From JBAUHN01 sp049680295 (lineage in GTDB: Bacteria; Pseudomonadota; Alphaproteobacteria; Rhodobacterales; Rhodobacteraceae), in NCBI GenBank assembly GCA_049680295.1, contig JBAUHN010000229.1:1-16758 (forward strand): DNA of 16,758 nt, given 5' to 3'. How positions within the stretch are numbered: position 1 is the stretch's first letter; each line of letters begins with the position of its first letter. A program made the translations under genes and the position numbers. The notes beneath the pieces are model-generated. The model saw nothing but the letters and a program-made list of their open reading frames with translations, made no database searches and was not told where the DNA came from. Shown piece by piece: positions 1-7,345 of the stretch.

Positions 1-1903
1 TATAGTCACCATAGTCGGCATATTTCTGGCTTCCGTTGTCATTGATAAACCCGGGCAGTTTTAGTTTCGCACCCAATTCACACAGCACCGATTGAAACCC
101 GCGCACATCGCGGTCAGGTTCAATCACCGGCCAACGGATGGCATCTGCGGCGGCGTCGGCTTCGCAGATCGGCCGGTCCAGAAGCGAGATACAGTCGTGG
201 CGTTCCAGATAGGTGGTATCGGGTAAGATCAGATCCGCGTAAGCCACCATTTCGGAACTGTATGCGTCAGAATAGATGATGCGCGGAATGACATAGTCGC
301 CATCCTCGTTTTTGTCGGTCAACATCTCCATCACACCGCCGGAATTCATCGAGGAATTCCACGACATATTGGCCATATACATAAACAACGTGTCGATTTT
401 ATAGGGATCGCCCGCGTGGGCGTTTGAGATCACCATATGCATCAGCCCGTGGCTGGACATCGGATTTTCCCATGTAAAGGCCTTGTCGATGCGCGCGGGT
501 GTTCCGTCTGGTTTTAGCATCAGGTCGTCTGGACCCTGGACAAACCCCAGATGCGGGCCGTCCAGGGGTGTGTTTGGCTGAACGCCGCAATGCGGTTTGG
601 GATGGGCCGTTGCTGGCTTGGGGTAGGGTGGTTTGAACCGAAAGCCGCCGGGCACTTCGACCGTGCCAAGGATGATTTGCAACACATGCAGCGCGCGGCA
701 GGTCTGGAACCCGTTGGCATGGGCCGAAATGCCGCGCATCGCGTGGAAGGACACGGGTCTGCCGGTCATTGTCTTATGGGTCTCGCCCCGAAAATCGGTC
801 CATTCGTGATCTAGTTCAAACGCCTCGTCAAAGGCGACGCGAGCCAGTTCTGACGCGATATCGCGAATGCGCGTTGCCGGAATGCCGCAACGATCCGCAA
901 CCGCTTCGGGCGCATATTGATCGTCGAGATACTGTTCGGCCATCTTGTGAAAAACCGGACGGTGGGTGATGCCGTCTTTTTCGTAAGTGGCGGCCAAATC
1001 AGGGCGCACGCCGGGTTTATCAAATGCAGTCAGTTTGCCGGTTTTGCGATCGACAACAAGTTCCTTGCCAGCTTTGTCTCGCAGGAACAGACCATAGTCT
1101 GGCGAGGCCGGGTCATTGTTCACCAAAACCGGCGCATTGGTATAACGCGCCAGATAATTCAGATCCATACGGCCTGATTTCATCAGCACGTGGATCATCG
1201 ACAGGATAAACAGCCCGTCCGTGCCCGGCGTGATCCCGACCCAATCGTCGGCAACCGCGTTATAGCCGGTGCGAATGGGGTTGACCCCGATTACCCGCGC
1301 GCCGCGGGCTTTGATCTTGCCCAGCCCCATCTTGATCGGGTTGCTGTCGTGGTCCTCGGCAACACCGAACAGCATGAATAGTTTGGTATGATCCCAGTCG
1401 GGCTGACCAAATTCCCAAAACGCGCCGCCCATCGTATAGATACCGGCAGCGGCCATGTTGACCGAACAAAACCCACCGTGGGCGGCATAGTTCGGGGTGC
1501 CGAAATTCTGTGCCCAGAAGCTGGTAAAGGATTGCGACTGATCGCGCCCGGTAAAAAACGCCAGTTTCTCGGGGTTTTCGCGGCGCACAGGCTCCAGCCA
1601 GTCTGTGGCAATTTGCAGGGCTTCGTCCCAGCTGATTTCTTCAAATTCACCTGACCCGCGTGGACCCACACGTTTCAAAGGCGCGCGCAATCGCGAGGGC
1701 GCATTGACCTGCATGATGCCTGCCGATCCCTTGGCGCAAAGCACGCCTTGGTTGACCGGGTGGTCCCTGTTGCCCTCGATGTAGGATACTTTGCCGTCCT
1801 TGAGATGCACGTTAATGCCACAGCGGCACGCGCACATGTAACAGGTCGTTTTCCGGATCTCGTCTGATACCTTTGGGGACAGGTCAACTTTGGGTTGGTT
1901 CAT
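1..1903 (-). CDS. soeA: SoeA-like sulfite dehydrogenase molybdopterin subunit (partial, C-terminus beyond left edge)
   Basis: The reading frame stays open for 634 codons from the ATG at 1903 to the left edge, so the C-terminal part is missing (the family is usually around 950 residues). The N-terminus carries a [4Fe-4S] motif C21-x2-C24-x3-C28-x27-C56 followed by AKG, typical of the DMSO-reductase superfamily. Cys146 in HGGFCSVN lies where the molybdenum ligand is expected, as in polysulfide reductase PsrA. There is no twin-arginine signal, which fits the cytoplasmic SoeA rather than exported relatives. SoeABC oxidises sulfite to sulfate in the cytoplasm and passes electrons to the quinone pool; the FeS subunit SoeB and membrane anchor SoeC would be expected further left. 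The ATG lies 17 bases after the tauE stop, with an AAAGGA ribosome site. The family is clear; the substrate call rests on the xsc-pta-tauE context. A polysulfide or thiosulfate reductase is the main alternative. Confidence 0.82.
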   Translation of the reverse strand, partial: MNQPKVDLSPKVSDEIRKTTCYMCACRCGINVHLKDGKVSYIEGNRDHPVNQGVLCAKGSAGIMQVNAPSRLRAPLKRVGPRGSGEFEEISWDEALQIATDWLEPVRRENPEKLAFFTGRDQSQSFTSFWAQNFGTPNYAAHGGFCSVNMAAAGIYTMGGAFWEFGQPDWDHTKLFMLFGVAEDHDSNPIKMGLGKIKARGARVIGVNPIRTGYNAVADDWVGITPGTDGLFILSMIHVLMKSGRMDLNYLARYTNAPVLVNNDPASPDYGLFLRDKAGKELVVDRKTGKLTAFDKPGVRPDLAATYEKDGITHRPVFHKMAEQYLDDQYAPEAVADRCGIPATRIRDIASELARVAFDEAFELDHEWTDFRGETHKTMTGRPVSFHAMRGISAHANGFQTCRALHVLQIILGTVEVPGGFRFKPPYPKPATAHPKPHCGVQPNTPLDGPHLGFVQGPDDLMLKPDGTPARIDKAFTWENPMSSHGLMHMVISNAHAGDPYKIDTLFMYMANMSWNSSMNSGGVMEMLTDKNEDGDYVIPRIIYSDAYSSEMVAYADLILPDTTYLERHDCISLLDRPICEADAAADAIRWPVIEPDRDVRGFQSVLCELGAKLKLPGFINDNGSQKYADYGDY

Positions 1904-1920
1904 CGGTTGGATCCTTTCGA

Positions 1921-2679
1921 TCAAAGCGCGCTGCGCAGCAACGACACGGTCCCCAGACCGATCAGAAGCGACAGGCATGCGGGCCGGTAGTAGGGTTGAA
2001 AACGGGGTGTGAAAAAGCGCTGGCCCAGCAGGACGCCTGCAACACAAGGCAGGACAAACGCCAAACCGCGCAGGGCTGAAGTGGGGTTCATTGTGCCAAA
2101 CCAAAGGTGGGTCACAAGGGATGTGCAGGACACCAGAAACAGGAAGGCAACCAAAGTGGCGCGCATTTTTGCGGGCTCGTCGTTGCGGGCCAGCACATAA
2201 AGGGCGACAACCATACCGCCAACACCGGCCAGCCCTGTGGCAATGCCCGCCAAAATACCGGTGCCGATGGTGCCTGTTTGACTTGCTAGATGCGGGATGC
2301 GTACCTTGGCGAGTTGCAAAAGCGCCAACCCGATCAAAAGGTAAAGCGCGATGGTGCGCGACAGGACCGGATCAATGCTGGTTGTCAGGCTAAGGCCGAT
2401 CACCAGACCCAGCGTCGATCCTGCTGCCAATAACAAAGCTGCCCCAAGATCCGCCCCGTCCCAGCCGTTACGCAACATGACCAACGAGGCAGTGATTTCC
2501 AGCCACCACATGACGGGAATAAGCTCAACAGGGGGCAAGATGAGAACCGCCAAAGTCAGGGCAAAGGCAGACAGCGCAAACCCGGTAAATCCGCGCACAA
2601 GCCCGGCAACAAAGCAAATCGCCGCAAGGGCAATCGCATCAGATGGCGTCAGTGACAGTGCTGACCAAAGATCAGCCAT
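1921..2679 (-). CDS. tauE: TauE/SafE-family sulfite (anion) exporter
   Basis: This is a 252-residue, very hydrophobic inner-membrane protein with about seven or eight predicted membrane segments. It shows the internal duplication of the TauE/SafE (formerly DUF81) family: a glycine-rich motif GLVRGFTGFA near residues 27-36 and a second one, GIATGLAGVGG, near 145-155. The family exports small sulfur-containing anions such as sulfite or sulfoacetate. The ATG at 2679 lies inside the end of pta: the two genes share 8 bases (ATGGCTGA), which suggests translational coupling. The position between pta and soeA supports a role in removing sulfite released by Xsc. The substrate has not been shown from sequence, and sulfate or another sulfonate-derived anion is possible. 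Confidence 0.85.
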   Translation of the reverse strand: MADLWSALSLTPSDAIALAAICFVAGLVRGFTGFALSAFALTLAVLILPPVELIPVMWWLEITASLVMLRNGWDGADLGAALLLAAGSTLGLVIGLSLTTSIDPVLSRTIALYLLIGLALLQLAKVRIPHLASQTGTIGTGILAGIATGLAGVGGMVVALYVLARNDEPAKMRATLVAFLFLVSCTSLVTHLWFGTMNPTSALRGLAFVLPCVAGVLLGQRFFTPRFQPYYRPACLSLLIGLGTVSLLRSAL

Positions 2680-3673
2680 CTTGGGCCTGAAGCGTGGTAA
2701 CGGATATCATGTTGAATACATCCTGGGCACTACACCCGCGAGATAGGTCATTCGCAGGTTTTGCAAGGCCTTGGAGGATCGGGCCAATGGCAGTCGCCCC
2801 GCCGATACGTTGTGCAATTTTGTAGCCAATATTGCCTGCCGCCAGATTGGGAAAAATCAGGACATTGGCAAGGCCTGCAACCGGCGATTCGGGCGCTTTA
2901 GAGGCGGCGACATCGGGGACGAATGCTGCATCAAACTGCAACTCACCATCACAAATCAGATCGGGAAGGCGGGCTTGCAGCAAGGCCAACGCATCGCAGA
3001 CAGCGGTGACGGATGCGTGGCGCGCACTGCCTTTGGTTGAGAACGACAAAAGGCCGACGTTCGGTGTGACCGCCAAAAGCCGCTGACATGATGCCGCAGA
3101 TGCTGCCGCAATTTCTGCCAGTTCAGCCGCATCCGGTTCAATGACCAGACCGCAATCGCCAAAAATCATGGCATCGCGGCCCGATGGATGCCCGGCTGGC
3201 AACTCCATCAGAAAAAAGCTGGAGACGATGGCAGCATCCGGTGCTTTGCCAATGATTTGCAATGCAGCACGGACGGTGTCGGACGTCGTTGATACGGCGC
3301 CACCGATGGTGCCATCAGCATGGTCGTTACGCACCATCATCGCGGCAAACACCAGCGGATCATGCGCCTGCGTGGCGGCCACGTCTTTGCTGACACCTTT
3401 GTGTTTGCGCAAATCAAAATAGGTCTGAGTGAATTCTTCGGTCAGCACTGAGGTTTGTGGATCTTCGATGCCTATCTGTTGCGTGCCATCCGGAGCGGCG
3501 GCGTTCAGGCGCGCCTGAACTTCGGATTTTGCGCCAACCAACGTAATCCGGGCAATACCGGCACGTGTGGCTGCAACGGCACCGGCCACGACCCTGGGAT
3601 CGTGGCCTTCGCTTAGGACAATGTGGGCGGGCCGAGTGGCTGCGCGGTCTTGTAAACCTTGCAACACGCTCAT
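2672..3673 (-). CDS. pta: phosphate acetyltransferase
   Basis: This 333-residue protein is the short form of phosphate acetyltransferase (PTA_PTB fold, without the extra N-terminal domains of enteric Pta). It converts acetyl phosphate plus CoA to acetyl-CoA plus phosphate in the cytoplasm. Family motifs include RNDHADGTIGGAVSTTSDTV (about 115-134), a loop SFSTKGSARH (about 210-219) and the C-terminal NIGYK (281-285) and SRGCS (311-315). A TTG two codons upstream (3679) is also in frame, but the AAAGGG ribosome site is only about one base from it and about seven from the ATG at 3673, so I chose the ATG. It sits 40 bases after xsc, whose product acetyl phosphate is its substrate, so it completes sulfoacetaldehyde use. 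Its stop overlaps the tauE start. Confidence 0.93.
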   Translation of the reverse strand: MSVLQGLQDRAATRPAHIVLSEGHDPRVVAGAVAATRAGIARITLVGAKSEVQARLNAAAPDGTQQIGIEDPQTSVLTEEFTQTYFDLRKHKGVSKDVAATQAHDPLVFAAMMVRNDHADGTIGGAVSTTSDTVRAALQIIGKAPDAAIVSSFFLMELPAGHPSGRDAMIFGDCGLVIEPDAAELAEIAAASAASCQRLLAVTPNVGLLSFSTKGSARHASVTAVCDALALLQARLPDLICDGELQFDAAFVPDVAASKAPESPVAGLANVLIFPNLAAGNIGYKIAQRIGGATAIGPILQGLAKPANDLSRGCSAQDVFNMISVTTLQAQDG

Positions 3674-3713
3674 GGCCAAACCCTTTCGTATGGTGCGTCG
3701 AAACGCAACTTTC

Positions 3714-5492
3714 TTAAACGACTTGCTGTTGCATGTCGGCTTTTGAAATGCCGGCCACTTCGACCGGTTTTTTCATTGCGTCACGCCGGAAAGGATCACC
3801 AAGTTCCTGGTTGATCATCGCCTCAATCAGCGTCGTGATGCCATTTTCCATTTGGTCTTTGATCGCTTGATCCAGCGCTGCCGTCAACTCATCTTGTGTG
3901 CGGGCAACAACACCTTTGAGACCACAGGCGTTGGCGATGCCTGCATAGGACACGCCTTCGTCCAGTTCGGTGCCGACAAAGTTGTCGTCAAACCACAGGG
4001 TCGAGTTTCGCTTTTCCGCGCCCCACTGGTAGTTGCGGAATACGATCTGCGTGATGGCAGGCCAGTCGCCGCGACCAATGGCCGTCAGTTCGTTGACCGA
4101 AATACCAAAAGCGCCGTCGCCGGCAAAGCCAACAACCGGCACGTCAGGACGACCGATTTTTGCACCAACGATGGACGGCAAGCCATAGCCACATGGGCCA
4201 AACAGACCCGGTGCCAGATACTTGCGGCTGTCGTTGAACGACGGGTAGGCATTGCCGATGGCGCAGTTGTTGCCAATGTCCGACGAAATGATCGCCTCGA
4301 CCGGCAAAGCGGCCTGAATCGCGCGCCATGCCATACGTGGGGCCATCCAATCAGGTTTCGCCTTACGGGCACGGACGTTCCAGTTTGTGCCGGGATCGTC
4401 CTGCTCTTCTGTCATGGACGTCAGTTCTTGCGCCCATGCAGATTTGGTCTGTGCGATCATCTCCTTGCGGGCCTTGCGATCGGTGTCGCCAGCGGCATCG
4501 GACAGTTTGGCCGCGATGGAGTTTGCAACCTTGGCGGCATCGCCAACGATACCGACAGTGACCTTCTTGGTCAGGCCGATGCGGTCAGGGTTCAGGTCTA
4601 CCTGAATAATCTTGGCGCCTGTTGGCCAATAGTCAATACCGTAGCCTGGCAGGGTCGAGAAGGGGTTCAACCGTGTGCCCAGACACAGAACAACGTCCGC
4701 CTTGGAGATCAACTCCATGCCCGCTTTGGAGCCGTTGTAGCCCAAAGGTCCTGCAAAAAGCGGGTGGTTGCCGGGGAAGGCGTCATTGTGCTGGTAGCCC
4801 ACACAAACCGGCGCATCGAGGGTTTCTGCCAGAACGCGGGACGCTTCGATGCCGCCTTTGGACAGGATTGCACCTGCACCGTTCAGAATGACCGGGAATT
4901 TCGCGGAAGACAGCAAGTCGGCGGCGTTTTGTACGGCGTCTGCGCCACCTTGCGGCAATTCAAAATCAACGATCACCGGCAATTCGATGTCAATGACTTG
5001 GGTCCAGAAATCACGCGGGATGTTGATCTGTGCCGGGGCGGATGCGCGTTTGGCTTGCATGATCACACGGTTCAGGGTTTCGGCGATGCGTGTCGGGTCA
5101 CGCACTTCTTCCTGGTAGGCGACGCAATCGGCAAAGAGGTTCATCTGTTCCATTTCCTGGAACCCGCCCTGACCGATGGTCTTGTTGGCCGCTTGTGGTG
5201 TCACCAGCAAAAGTGGTGTGTGGTTCCAATAGGCGGTTTTGACTGGTGTGACAAAGTTGGTGATGCCGGGACCGTTTTGCGCGATCATCATCGACATTTT
5301 GCCGGTAGCGCGGGTGAAACCGTCAGCCATCATGCCGCCGGATGTTTCGTGTGCACAATCCCAGAACTTGATGCCCGCATCTGGAAAGATGTCAGAGATT
5401 GGCATCATGGCAGATCCGATGATGCCGAATGCATTGTCGATGCCATGCATTTGCAGCGTTTTTACGAAAGCTTCTTCGGTGGTCATTTTCAT
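3714..5492 (-). CDS. xsc: sulfoacetaldehyde acetyltransferase
   Basis: This 592-residue thiamine-diphosphate enzyme cleaves sulfoacetaldehyde with phosphate to give acetyl phosphate and sulfite, the desulfonation step shared by taurine, isethionate and some C3 sulfonate pathways. The length is right for Xsc. The N-terminal Pyr domain has the activating glutamate in AHETSGGMMADGF (E49). The middle domain (about 185-330) is of the acetolactate-synthase type. The C-terminal PP domain has the ThDP/Mg motif GDG at 458-460 followed by FRN, with N487. The ATG at 5492 has a CAGGAG ribosome site eight bases upstream; a second ATG two codons later is spaced less well. The downstream pta, tauE and soeA support Xsc over acetolactate synthase or glyoxylate carboligase. 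It is probably controlled by the TauR-like gene upstream. Confidence 0.95.
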   Translation of the reverse strand: MKMTTEEAFVKTLQMHGIDNAFGIIGSAMMPISDIFPDAGIKFWDCAHETSGGMMADGFTRATGKMSMMIAQNGPGITNFVTPVKTAYWNHTPLLLVTPQAANKTIGQGGFQEMEQMNLFADCVAYQEEVRDPTRIAETLNRVIMQAKRASAPAQINIPRDFWTQVIDIELPVIVDFELPQGGADAVQNAADLLSSAKFPVILNGAGAILSKGGIEASRVLAETLDAPVCVGYQHNDAFPGNHPLFAGPLGYNGSKAGMELISKADVVLCLGTRLNPFSTLPGYGIDYWPTGAKIIQVDLNPDRIGLTKKVTVGIVGDAAKVANSIAAKLSDAAGDTDRKARKEMIAQTKSAWAQELTSMTEEQDDPGTNWNVRARKAKPDWMAPRMAWRAIQAALPVEAIISSDIGNNCAIGNAYPSFNDSRKYLAPGLFGPCGYGLPSIVGAKIGRPDVPVVGFAGDGAFGISVNELTAIGRGDWPAITQIVFRNYQWGAEKRNSTLWFDDNFVGTELDEGVSYAGIANACGLKGVVARTQDELTAALDQAIKDQMENGITTLIEAMINQELGDPFRRDAMKKPVEVAGISKADMQQQVV

Positions 5493-5552
5493 AGCAATTG
5501 CTCCTGATAGCCTGAAATTGGGCGAATCCCCGTGGTTGGACGCGAACCTAGA

Positions 5553-5566
5553 GGGAAGACATTCCC
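5553..5566. promoter_or_regulatory. short inverted repeat in the tauR-xsc gap
   Basis: On the minus (xsc) strand the sequence reads GGGAA-TGTC-TTCCC, a perfect 5-base-pair inverted repeat with a 4-base centre. Flanking CTA and TAG add three more pairs across a small internal loop. It lies about 60 bases upstream of the xsc start. It may be an operator, or a small hairpin in a leader or in read-through RNA from tauR. No T-run follows it, so a terminator is unlikely. Function is inferred only from position. Confidence 0.3.
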
Positions 5567-5570
5567 GTAG

Positions 5571-5603
5571 TTAGGGCCAAATGATCCGTCATCGTAGAGC
5601 CAG
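5571..5603 (-). promoter_or_regulatory. possible degenerate TauR-type direct repeats upstream of xsc
   Basis: On the xsc strand, CTGGCTCTAC (ending at 5594) and TTGGCCCTAA (5580-5571) start 23 bases apart. They match the TauR operator half-site as I recall it (CTGGACYTAA) at roughly six and seven of ten positions, and agree with each other at seven of nine. They point towards xsc, as expected for an activator site. The match is weak and could be chance; no convincing -35/-10 pair was found nearby. Together with the inverted repeat downstream, this is all that the 114-base tauR-xsc gap holds. Confidence 0.25.
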
Positions 5604-5606
5604 TTG

Positions 5607-7067
5607 TCATCCATTGTGCATTTCATCGGCTACCCTGGAGACACCTTCGGCGATCCGGTTGGCCGGGATCGACGAATAGGCCAAGCGGTAGAAATTCCGC
5701 GGCGGGTTTGCGCCGCCGAAAAACGCTCTACCGGGTTCGATCAGCACGCCTTTTGATCGCAACCGCTTGGCGATTTCTTCGGTGTCTGCGGCGTTTGGTG
5801 CCCGCATCCAAAAAGAGGAACCGCCATAGGCCCCTTGCCCGGCAATTTGCAGGCCACTTTCGGTGATCGCCTGCTGCATCACCTGGCGACGTTCGTGAAA
5901 CGCGTTGCCCATGCGGCGTACCAGTGCATCGTAGTGCCCCAGCGACAGGAAATACGCGGCGGTGCGTTGTATATGTCCCGGCGGATGTCGCAGCACCGAG
6001 GCCCGAAGTGCGCGCGCCTCACGGATAAACGGTTCCGAGCCAACAAGATATCCGAGCCTAAGTCCGGGAAAGAGCGATTTGGAAAAGCTGCCGACATAGA
6101 TCACGCGGCCATCCACATCGAGCGATTTAAGTGCCGGAGACGGTGATTTCAGGAACGACATTTCGAATTCGTAGTCATCCTCGACGATGATCGCGTCCAT
6201 TTCACGGGCGCGGTCCAACAGTGCGCGGCGTCGGTCCATTGGCATGGTTGCTGTGGTCGGGCATTGATGGCTTGGCGTGGTGAAAATGACATCAATATCG
6301 GGCGGGATTGCATCTGGTGGCAGCCCTTGCTGATCGACCCGGATCGGCGACAAATGGCAGCGTGACTGGGTCAGAATATCGCGCAATGCGTGATAGCAGG
6401 GATCTTCCAACGCTGCGCGGCGGCGTTGGGTCAACAGGACCTGCGCGGTCAGCCACAAAGCATTCTGAGCGCCCATCGTGATCAGGATTTGCTCGGGTCG
6501 TGCGGTGATGCCGCGTCTTGGCAAGGTATGGCGCGCGATGAATTCGATTAACTGCGGATCGTCCTGATCGTAGTAATCCGTTGTCAAAGAGGTAAAGTCG
6601 CGCTGCCCAAGGGCCTGCACAGCGCACAAGCGCCAATTGGCGTGATCGAAAAGCGTCTGATCGGCCTGGCCATAGATAAACGGAAACCGGTAACCTGCCC
6701 AGTCGGGCGGTTTTCGGGGCGTGTCGCCGCCACAGAACTTTTGGCCGATGGCGCGGTTCCAGTCGACAGCATCCGGGCCGATCTGGATCGGTGAAAACGC
6801 AGGCGGTGCTGGAGCATTGTCGGACACATAATAGCCAGAGCGCCCCCGCGAGGTCAGGTAATCATTCGCTAACAATTCCGTGTAGGCAATCGTTACGGTG
6901 ATCCGGCTGACACCAAGATGTGTCGCCAGTTTACGTGTCGAGGGTAGTTTTTCAGCCCTTTGGAAACGGCCAGACAGAATGCCCTGCGCAATCATTTGCT
7001 GAATTTGCGATTGCAACGTGCCTTGCGCGTCCGGGTGTAAAAAGAAGGTCTCGACAGGAAGTGCCAT
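5607..7067 (-). CDS. tauR: TauR-like MocR/GntR regulator with aminotransferase-like domain
   Basis: This 486-residue protein has an N-terminal GntR winged-helix DNA-binding domain (about 17-80, with LPSTRKLATHLGVSR and a wing SRGRSGYY). A long class-I aminotransferase-like domain follows, which binds pyridoxal phosphate; the Schiff-base lysine is K330 in GSFSKSLFPGLRLGY. This is the MocR architecture. TauR of Rhodobacter capsulatus, a regulator of taurine use, has the same design, and here the next genes are xsc-pta-tauE-soeA, so TauR is the best call. The ligand could be taurine plus PLP, or another amino sulfonate, which would hint that an amino sulfonate is the true substrate. The ATG at 7067 has no clear ribosome site; a possible promoter places transcription start at this very ATG. 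A direct-repeat pair upstream suggests autoregulation. A generic MocR (PdxR- or GabR-like) is the alternative. Confidence 0.82.
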   Translation of the reverse strand: MALPVETFFLHPDAQGTLQSQIQQMIAQGILSGRFQRAEKLPSTRKLATHLGVSRITVTIAYTELLANDYLTSRGRSGYYVSDNAPAPPAFSPIQIGPDAVDWNRAIGQKFCGGDTPRKPPDWAGYRFPFIYGQADQTLFDHANWRLCAVQALGQRDFTSLTTDYYDQDDPQLIEFIARHTLPRRGITARPEQILITMGAQNALWLTAQVLLTQRRRAALEDPCYHALRDILTQSRCHLSPIRVDQQGLPPDAIPPDIDVIFTTPSHQCPTTATMPMDRRRALLDRAREMDAIIVEDDYEFEMSFLKSPSPALKSLDVDGRVIYVGSFSKSLFPGLRLGYLVGSEPFIREARALRASVLRHPPGHIQRTAAYFLSLGHYDALVRRMGNAFHERRQVMQQAITESGLQIAGQGAYGGSSFWMRAPNAADTEEIAKRLRSKGVLIEPGRAFFGGANPPRNFYRLAYSSIPANRIAEGVSRVADEMHNG

Positions 7068-7073
7068 TCGCCA

Positions 7074-7102
7074 ATGCTACTCTGGACTTAGTTGTCATGC
7101 AA
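7074..7102 (-). promoter_or_regulatory. possible sigma-70 promoter of tauR (leaderless)
   Basis: On the minus strand TTGCAT (7102-7097) and TAGCAT (7079-7074) are separated by 17 bases. Exactly six bases lie between the -10 element and the tauR ATG, so transcription would start at or next to the A of the start codon. This fits the absence of a visible ribosome site before tauR. The hexamers match the consensus only moderately (three and four of six). The TauR-like repeat at 7082-7090 falls in the spacer, where bound protein would block polymerase. Confidence 0.35.
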
Positions 7103-7112
7103 TCTGGTATTA
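7082..7112 (+). promoter_or_regulatory. TauR-type direct repeats (putative operator)
   Basis: CTGGACTTA (7082-7090) and CTGGTATTA (7104-7112) form a direct repeat with starts 22 bases apart, about two helical turns, which suits a MocR dimer with one site on one DNA face. The first copy matches the reported TauR half-site CTGGACYTAA, as I recall it, at all nine bases compared. The repeats lie 15-45 bases upstream of the tauR start and read on the plus strand, away from tauR. Autoregulation of tauR is the simplest reading. In other species these sites face taurine genes divergent from tauR, which are absent here. Confidence 0.5.
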
Positions 7113-7180
7113 CTTCGCCGCGAATATCATTTTTTGGGTTGCAGCAATGCTACGCGATGCAAGAACAGTTGGCAATGTTA

Positions 7181-7210
7181 TTGAGACTTAAGGTATCAAA
7201 AAAGTAAGAT
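7181..7210 (+). promoter_or_regulatory. weak possible promoter for the small secreted-protein gene
   Basis: TTGAGA (7181-7186) and TAAGAT (7205-7210) are separated by 18 bases on the plus strand, about 136 bases upstream of the gene at 7346. The region 7068-7345 otherwise contains only the TauR-type repeats and the tauR promoter; I see no gene in it. The hexamers are plausible but common, so this is a tentative call. Confidence 0.22.
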
Positions 7211-7345
7211 CGGGCGTCTGATTCGCTGACGCGAACCGGCCCCGTGCTGTTTTGTCGTGCTCGATTTTGGTATTTTGATCCATTTGTCCTTGGCAGCCGT
7301 AACTTTAATGACGACTTGGATCAGGGTGCAAATACGGGGCGGAAA

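Noticed and set aside
399..1887. Many short open frames on both strands in the first 1.9 kb
   Set aside because: All lie inside the continuous soeA frame on the minus strand, which has the iron-sulfur motif and runs off the left edge.
3852..5507. 551-codon open frame on the plus strand opposite xsc
   Set aside because: It is the exact antisense of a clear, full-length xsc. The translation is rich in Cys, Arg and His with no recognisable domain, as is common opposite GC-rich genes, and it has no supporting ribosome site that I could see.
6920..7207. 95-codon plus-strand open frame across the tauR start and operator
   Set aside because: Mostly antisense to tauR; no recognisable motif, no ribosome site, and it covers the regulatory repeats.
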